This document shows positions 57,725 to 64,000 of a DNA stretch of 64,000 nt, one piece after another. Where the stretch lies: assembly GCF_964204645.1 (NCBI RefSeq), contig NC_134032.1, forward strand, positions 11,898,275 to 11,962,274. Direction: 5' to 3'. Source of the stretch: Tubulanus polymorphus. Taxonomy: Eukaryota; Nemertea; Palaeonemertea; Tubulaniformes; Tubulanidae. Below the pieces are notes generated by a model, which ran no database searches, was not told the origin of the DNA, and worked only from the letters and a program-made list of their open reading frames with translations. Numbering within the stretch: the stretch's first letter is position 1; every line of letters starts with the position of its first letter. Made by a program: the position numbers and the translations under genes.

Positions 57725-58774
57725 TCACTTCCCAAATTTACATTTGAAAAGTTTTCGAGTTTCTTGGCGGAAATTCGTACTTAAAATGAAGTAAAAAACG
57801 CCATTGAAAGTAGAATTGATGGCGTTGGAATATTCATTCGTCACGTATTGAAGCGCCCATATCTGCGACCAGCGGGCCGGGTCGGATTCCCTGTTTAGAT
57901 TCATCAGGTGTGGAAATCGCTCCACGGTATTGATCACCATTTGCGGAAGGCTGCTGCAGATGAAAAAAATGGCGGCCGCCACGATCATAACCGTGCTCTG
58001 GATATCGATTGATTTTTTACCAGAAGCCGTTCCCACTTCAGCTGACTGTTTACTGGAATACGTTATCAATCTATACAGGAGAAGTGACGTGCAGATCGCA
58101 ATTCCGATTGACGGTATATACAAATGCATCATATCAACGACAAAACGCAGGTTTTTACCCTTGTATATCCGTTTCTTTTTTTGAAGGGTCAAACCTTTGT
58201 AACAAGGGTCCGTCGTTGGTACACGCACGAACACTAGGGTCGCATAGAAAATGTGAAACACCGCAAAAATTACGAAAGTAACTATCGCGAAAATCGAGCA
58301 TTGCTTGATTTTCCAGTATTTCCGCGTCCATAAAGGAGCGTAGATATGCACGAGACGATCGAAAGACACCATCAGCGTGAGCAGATTCCGCCACCGCCAA
58401 AACAGCTGCAAGAAGTTATTGCTAATGACGTACATCGCGAACGAGCCATCGTCAAAATACGTTTTCAGAACTATCTCGGGATTGTAGTAGATGAACTTCA
58501 CCAGGATAACGCCGTCATGGTACATGAACGTGGCAATGCAAATTCCTATGTCGGATATCGACAGGATGAACAGGGTGTAAAATGCGGACGAGTTGTTTCG
58601 TTTGTACAATCGATGCAAAACTATCGCGCAAGTTAAATTCAGAGCCAATCCTACCAATCCTATCGGACCAATCATGTACAAGTAATGAAACTGCTTCGTG
58701 TAGAAGTGCGGCCCCCGATGACATACCTGGCTTACGTTCACATGCGTGGAAGACATTTTCGCAATATCTCCCAC
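57725..58774 (-). CDS. Class A (rhodopsin-like) orphan peptide-type GPCR
   Basis: A 349-residue single-exon receptor. N-terminus of about 30 residues with an N-glycosylation site (NVS). TM1 (GLVGLALNLTCAIVL) carries the TM1 Asn; TM2 has LSISDIG with the conserved Asp; TM3 ends VSFDRLVHIYAP, a DRY variant (DRL); TM4 follows; a basic extracellular loop 2 (LQKKKRIYKGKN) is notable; TM6 is MIVAAAIFFICSSLP; TM7 ends NSTFNGVFYFILSTNFRQE in place of NPxxY. Basic C-terminal end (KLFKCKFGK). Overall pattern is that of FMRFamide-like or related lophotrochozoan orphan receptors. It is not part of the family at 4.7 and 13-20 kb, which has LER and GREIRE signatures. Start at MGDIAKM is uncertain by six codons, since Met7 is also possible. 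Confidence 0.88.
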   Translation of the reverse strand: MGDIAKMSSTHVNVSQVCHRGPHFYTKQFHYLYMIGPIGLVGLALNLTCAIVLHRLYKRNNSSAFYTLFILSISDIGICIATFMYHDGVILVKFIYYNPEIVLKTYFDDGSFAMYVISNNFLQLFWRWRNLLTLMVSFDRLVHIYAPLWTRKYWKIKQCSIFAIVTFVIFAVFHIFYATLVFVRVPTTDPCYKGLTLQKKKRIYKGKNLRFVVDMMHLYIPSIGIAICTSLLLYRLITYSSKQSAEVGTASGKKSIDIQSTVMIVAAAIFFICSSLPQMVINTVERFPHLMNLNRESDPARWSQIWALQYVTNEYSNAINSTFNGVFYFILSTNFRQETRKLFKCKFGK

Positions 58775-59194
58775 CTAGCAGTTAGATGTATGAGGTTGGA
58801 ACGAACTTTTGCCCTATACCCCATAATTACGACCGCTGGAAAACCTCGACTATGCCGTATGATTTATGCCCGTCTATTAGTGCCTCGAAGCCATTTTCAT
58901 TCCTGCGTAGTAAATTATCATTTGCAAAGCACATATCTCCGATATTTTTTAACACGAAATCAAACCGAAGGAAAATATTACGAAACAACAGGCTTCTCGA
59001 TAGTCGCTGATTCGGGTCAAGTTTAGATCGAATATTGGCACCAATTTCTAATACGAAATACCGTCCTCGCTGTTTTGTTCTTGCATTTTATAATATTTAC
59101 ATCATTGTGACGATATAAATTTACATGTACATATTTCATAACCTATTGTATGAATATATAATGTAAAAACAATCGCAGTGAATAAAGTTATCAA
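58775..59194. other. Intergenic between GPCR and small membrane protein gene
   Basis: AT-rich; no coding exon. It should contain the GPCR promoter and the 3' UTR of the next minus-strand gene. Confidence 0.4.
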
Positions 59195-62100
59195 TTAAAT
59201 TTTCATTAAATCCAACAGCCGAATTCGCACGACGTCAACCAGAATCGCGTATCCGTATAAAATCCTTAGCGGGTACAAAAACGCGACCGATACGAGGAAT
59301 TCGAAACAAGCTACGAATTCGCAGACGAAATAAAATAATAAACGTTTCATGTATAACTTTCGATCCTAAAATATAAAAATCGATTCTTTTCTAAGGTGAC
59401 GTGAAATACACCGATTAAGGCTGGTTTTCACAAGCGGTTCCCAGCTAGCGTTTCTTTGCAGCTTTTCTGGCCACGTGAAAAAAAAACAACATTTTCAGTT
59501 CTTACGTGTAAGTTTCATACGTCGATTTCAACTTGGTTCGAAAAAGGACGCATTTGTTTCCGTAACTGAGTCGATAGAAAAAAACCTGATATTGGTGTTA
59601 AAATGACCAGTACATCTTAGGCAGATGAACTAAAAGTAGTATAGTGTATTGGTGGGTCAACGAAAGTCTTCTTTCATTCGCATTGAATCAGAGAAAAGCG
59701 ACCCCATCTTTAAGAATAAAGAATAGAATAAAGTCATGGCAATAAAAGACGCCCACAGTCATTCTCAAAAATAGAAATAACTCGTACATTGCACGTTCGT
59801 GTTTCGAACAAGAATGTAACGGAACGCGACCTTGATGACGAAAACTCGATGTAGTTATCGAAAAAAAATATCCGCGTTACGGGTTTTGAAATATTTATTT
59901 CCTCGTATCTGAAAATTGGGCCTATTTTCCATTGTAATTGTTTCCGTAACAGATCGATACCATGGTTACGACAATCGACCGGCAAACAGCTCGATACCGA
60001 ACAGATATTGTTAACTAACATAGTAACGTGAGTCAAAATATTATTGGCGAATTGGATTGCTTCTGTTCTGTAGCTTTGACAAACCATAGAACATTTGAAA
60101 CTTGCATGGAGCCCGTTCTACTGAGCGCGAAGTGATCAGTTTTTGGAAGTGTGCTGATAAAATGTCTAATATCTGGTGTTTGTAGTTCATTTTCAATCAA
60201 AAATGTCTCAGGTGAAGTCCTAATTAAACAAAAACGCGTGTTGGTGGCCATCACAAATTGGTATCGAATGTCTTGACCGGCGCGGGGATGCTAAGAAAAA
60301 CAATGCGTGAATCTTAGCTTTGAATGCAAATTTTTCTCTTTAACTAAAGAAAATGGAAATGCGAAATCTACATGTATAAATGAGTTTGCGTTAGTTTTCT
60401 AGTGTTTCTTTTCACTGGTTTTCTTGTCGTGCCAATCCCCTCTCCGACTCTACAAAAATGAGTTCTTACGAATTTTCTAAAAACGAAAAAAAATTATTCA
60501 TTTACATCGAACATATCCTCACCTTCGATAGATTTCCGGTATCCGCGGCCTCGAATTCGGTTGCTCCATCAGCCAGTGACGTCACTTCTGGCCAGATTCA
60601 ATAAACGAATAAACTTACCACTCGTAATCCCGTTTGGTGCAATTCGCTTCTTGAACGATTAATTGAACTTACGTACCACAGCGGAACTTCGTTGTACAAC
60701 GAACTTCAGAGGACCAGAAAATATTTGTTGTAACCGATAGTTCGTTATATCCAGTATGAAATTATTCGGATTTTCATAGGAACGAGATTCTAGGTTTGTT
60801 CCAGGTTTGTTATTACAGGGTTCCGAAGCAACCTAGTTACCGATCAGGGTGGATCCAGCTGGAGGTTGTGAACCCCATCAGCCAGTGCATCGAGAAAAGT
60901 ACCTTCCTATCCAAAGCTAGAGGGAAAATATCTAAAAAGTAAACCTTTTCTAGCCTCAATTCACCAAGAATTACTTTTAATAAGCGAGGTTTGTTAGTTT
61001 CGGGGAATGTTTTATTATCAATTAATTCTATCAAAAAAGTATCAACACACGCATGAAACTGTTTTTGAAATATAAGACGTAAATTCTATTAGTCGTCAAG
61101 TATATTTTTGCTTTCTATAAAACACTGCCTCTATTCATAACTCATCAATACACCTCGGGATGCGTCATAGGGAGCCAAATTCTATATCAAGTTTCGCATG
61201 AATCATTTCACTAAATTCGCGGATCCTACCTGCTGTATGATTTGGTGAGTCCCACCATAGCTTCGCCAAGCGAGACACCAAATGCTGGTCTAGATGGTAG
61301 AAGTTATGATACAAAATATATGAATACTATAACTTACTCGGTAGTTTGATGCACCGAGCTTGTATTTGGCACCATCCACAGGAGGAAGTACAGGTCCGAG
61401 TGAAATACTTTATCTTTGCATATTCGTATGAAGTACCCCACCTAAAAAAGTTTCAACCACGGAATATCATGTTCAAAATTACTCTAGGGATCATTCATTT
61501 ATTACGTACGCATAAAATTTGAATTTTTCAACCCCCCCCCCCCCCCTGTACGCAAAATCGGCCATTTTTTTCATATACATTAAGCATTACAGTACGCAAT
61601 TGCACTGACCCCTCCCCCCTCCCTTGATGCGTACGTAATAAATGAATGACCCCCTACACTGTAATCCACCCTGTTTCGCAAAATTGAACTGAATTGAAGA
61701 AATCTGAGAGTTGATCTTTGTGAAACTGGACCCCCACTTCCGAAGTCTGAATTGAATTATCAAATTAAATCGAATTAGATTATGAATTGATAATTGGGCC
61801 ATGAAGAGACTTACCAAGCATAGAGTGAACAGAAAACCACGGCCCATCCAGGTCGGCACTTGACTGATGGGTTTTTTCGATAACCGCCCTTTTGCGACAC
61901 TGTCGAAAACTCTCGCTCTGGAGTTATTTGTGTACACTTGATAACTGCCTGTTACAAAGAAAAACAACTTGAAAAGCGAACTTTTTTCATAAAGAAATGG
62001 GATTTTATAAACGTGTATTATAACTTTAAAACAATATATTCAAACAATTGATCACACGACATTTTAGATTCTAAAACCAGAACGTGTAAACATGTTGAGA

Positions 62101-63380
62101 CGGAAACAAGAACTCGCACATGACGCTGGTATAAGCATGGAAACAGGAGACAGAAAAATGTAACCAATCGTTCCCCCGTATCGTGTGTGTTTACGAAACG
62201 CTAGATCTACGCAACTATGGCAATGCGAGGATTCACCGAGGTCGGTCTTCTGTGTTCAATCAACTTAAATTCTCAGTCTTATTTGATTATCAATCAAATC
62301 GAACACAGATACGAAAATACACTCATATCATTTTGGAGGTGATTGTTTCGTAACATTTGATTCGGGAGTCATAGTTGACTGAAATTGAAAATCTCGGACT
62401 GTTAGTCACGACATCTGGTGTCATAGCTGATGTTAATTTCCCCCGATTATCTGCTAGTGTCACATGACCTACCCGATTATTAGTTCCCCACTTGCCGTTA
62501 AAGACCACACAACTTGAGTGACCGGAAAGGCTTAATCTGATACCGCTGCACCTGTTCGAGCACCCGCAGCCGACTATCACCTGACCATTCAGGCATTTCA
62601 CAGAACTGTGCTCTCTATGTTTCTTTAATGAGGGTTTTCCTCGATAAACAGTGATGTTCCAACCTGTTAAAATGACATATCAAATCAATGAGGTCAAGCG
62701 GGTTTACAGGTTCCAGCCTCAATAGGCCTACTGCATGAATAACGATCCATCGTCTTCTTAGCCTGAATGAATGAATCCTGAACGCTAGTTCTGCCACTCG
62801 ACCAGCAATAGGTGGATAGGCCTACCTAGTAATTCCTGAGCCCTGGATGAAATATAGGATTCAAAATTTAGTCTAATTGGTAGAAAAGGGTATAATCGCA
62901 TCAGAGAGTCTGGCGTTAATTTGTCTTAAAGCTCTAATTCCATACTCGTGTATATTGTCTCCCATAAGTATTCGGCCAGTTTTTCTAAGTTCACAGTTTG
63001 AATAAACGCAAGGTTATTTAGTTCATTTTGATAGAATTGTTGAATTGAATCCGAAACGATTTTAACTGATTTTTCAGAGCTGTGAAACGCGGGCACGAGT
63101 TGTGTAGATTAATCTTTAACTCGTTTGAAACTTCGACTAGATTTAAACTTATGCGTATATGAAACCTGGGCCGAGTCGCAGTTGCGAGTTCGACCCAATC
63201 TGAACGTTTGACAGAACGCATTGGATAAACTATTTTAAAATGTTGCGAAAACTTACCTGTTAAATCAGCAGTCACCCATAAGCCCTTCTCAAATACTCCC
63301 TCCAAACTCAATACCGAGACGATCAACCAGTGAAAATAAAACACGCGAATAAACAACGCCAGCGAATATAACTGCCTCAT
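59195..63380 (-). CDS. Predicted small multi-pass membrane protein (5 short exons)
   Basis: Exons 63380-63257, 61948-61815, 60649-60619, 60587-60523, 59365-59195. Phases 1, 0, 1, 0 agree at every junction, all donors are GTAAG or GTGAG, and the total is 525 nt, giving 174 residues and a TAA stop. The first exon is a hydrophobic N-terminus (LYSLALFIRVFYFHWLIVSV) acting as signal anchor or TM1. Exon 2 is polar and basic (KGRLSKKPISQVP) then hydrophobic (GFLFTLCL). Exons 3 and 4 encode a soluble acidic segment (LADGATEFEAADTGNLSK). The last exon is strongly hydrophobic (LLFYFVCEFVACFEFLV, VAFLYPLRILYGYAILVDVV) with a basic RIRLLDLMKI end. Family not recognised. The 31-nt exon 3 has a weak acceptor and is the least certain part; exon 1 or 2 might belong to a different transcript. 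Confidence 0.55.
61487..61654. mobile_element. Short MITE with 27-bp terminal inverted repeats
   Basis: The left end GGGATCATTCATTTATTACG and the inverted right end (TACGTAATAAATGAATGACC) match with one mismatch. Interior has a C-run (61535-61548) and GCCATTTTTTTCATATACAT. A degraded relative is at 39353-39515. Located in intron 2 of the small membrane protein gene. Confidence 0.85.
61949..63256 (-). other. Intron 1 of small membrane protein gene
   Basis: No exon seen on either strand. ORFs at 62323-62601 and 62615-62797 lack recognisable features. Confidence 0.4.
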
Positions 63381-64000
63381 ACTTTCACTTTAGTTGATTT
63401 TTCTAAGAATGGTTGGACGTTTTTTTAGACATAACTCGGTCAATTTGGGAGTTTATTCTAGTAATAGGTTTTAAACTGATCAGAACATCGAGACCTGCTT
63501 CGGGATGGCATATCGATTTCAAAGAAACACTACTGTTCATCGAAAGATCGCCAAAAGTCAATATTGAATCAGAATGACTTTCATAAAAATGCCAACTAAG
63601 GTTACTTCAACGATGGTCACCATTAAGCGATGGAGAACCAAGTTATTTTTTTCTAGAACGGTAGACAATTTCAAACTCTTCTACACCCTATAAGGAATGT
63701 CGAACATTTTTGAAGCGAAAGAAATCTGATGATTAAAAGGTGACATTTCTCTGCCATTTCACCGAATTCTGTGCTGACTTCATTACACTGATTACAACAA
63801 TCCGTCAAGACAGCGCAAAACTGTTTACATCCTGCTTGCTATGATACACCACCTTTTCGATCAGTTTAAGACTAATTTCAGATACGTATGTAACTACTTC
63901 CGAAATTGACCACGTTATGACAAAAAAAGATCATAAGGTAGAAACAGCTCTTACACAGCACGAACAAGTATCGCACATCTATAATGGAACACGATCACTG
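63381..64000. other. Upstream flank, no gene seen
   Basis: Contains the presumed promoter of the minus-strand gene ending at 63380. No ORF or repeat of note. Confidence 0.4.

Overview
This window is nuclear DNA from an invertebrate animal. Most genes are split by GT..AG introns, the intergenic space is AT-rich and full of short inverted-repeat elements and minisatellites, and there are no operons or bacterial signals. Peptide-type class A GPCRs related to FMRFamide-like receptors, secreted PAN/C-type-lectin proteins and a CUB receptor fit a lophotrochozoan (mollusc, annelid, brachiopod or relative). I cannot name the species. Exons were joined by hand from splice sites and reading phase, so multi-exon models are predictions.

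Layout. 0-2.8 kb: two tandem-repeat arrays, no gene. 2.8-11.1 kb (+): an 11-exon coiled-coil protein with a PP1-type RVxF motif; a single-exon GPCR (4692-5642) is nested in its first visible intron between two copies of one TIR transposon. 12.3-21.4 kb (+): three nearly identical single-exon GPCRs in about 3.2-kb tandem units, each containing or preceded by a fold-back element and followed by a relic that resembles the signal-peptide exon of the next gene. 22.0-25.7 kb (+): a CUB-CUB-transmembrane receptor whose cytoplasmic tail is a 13-residue tyrosine repeat array. 26.8-34.0 kb (-): a complete class C, metabotropic-glutamate-like receptor in four exons. 35.0-42.1 kb (-): three small secreted proteins sharing a PAN/apple first exon, joined by phase-1 introns to a C-type lectin domain (two genes) or a proline-rich repeat (one gene). 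42.1-49.2 kb: gene-poor, with a hexanucleotide expansion inside a minisatellite. 49.2-54.6 kb (+): a large acidic coiled-coil protein ending in a GRIP-like segment, with a 3.56-kb exon. 57.7-58.8 kb (-): another single-exon GPCR. 59.2-63.4 kb (-): a five-exon small membrane protein that appears only when short exons are joined by phase.

The common theme is surface reception and secreted recognition: five class A GPCRs, one class C GPCR, one CUB receptor with a probable phosphotyrosine-docking tail, and three PAN-type secreted proteins. I see no evidence that they form one pathway. The most unusual item is the CUB receptor, because its tail looks like a recently expanded array of tyrosine docking sites and its 5' exon appears to have been copied repeatedly by the adjacent GPCR array.
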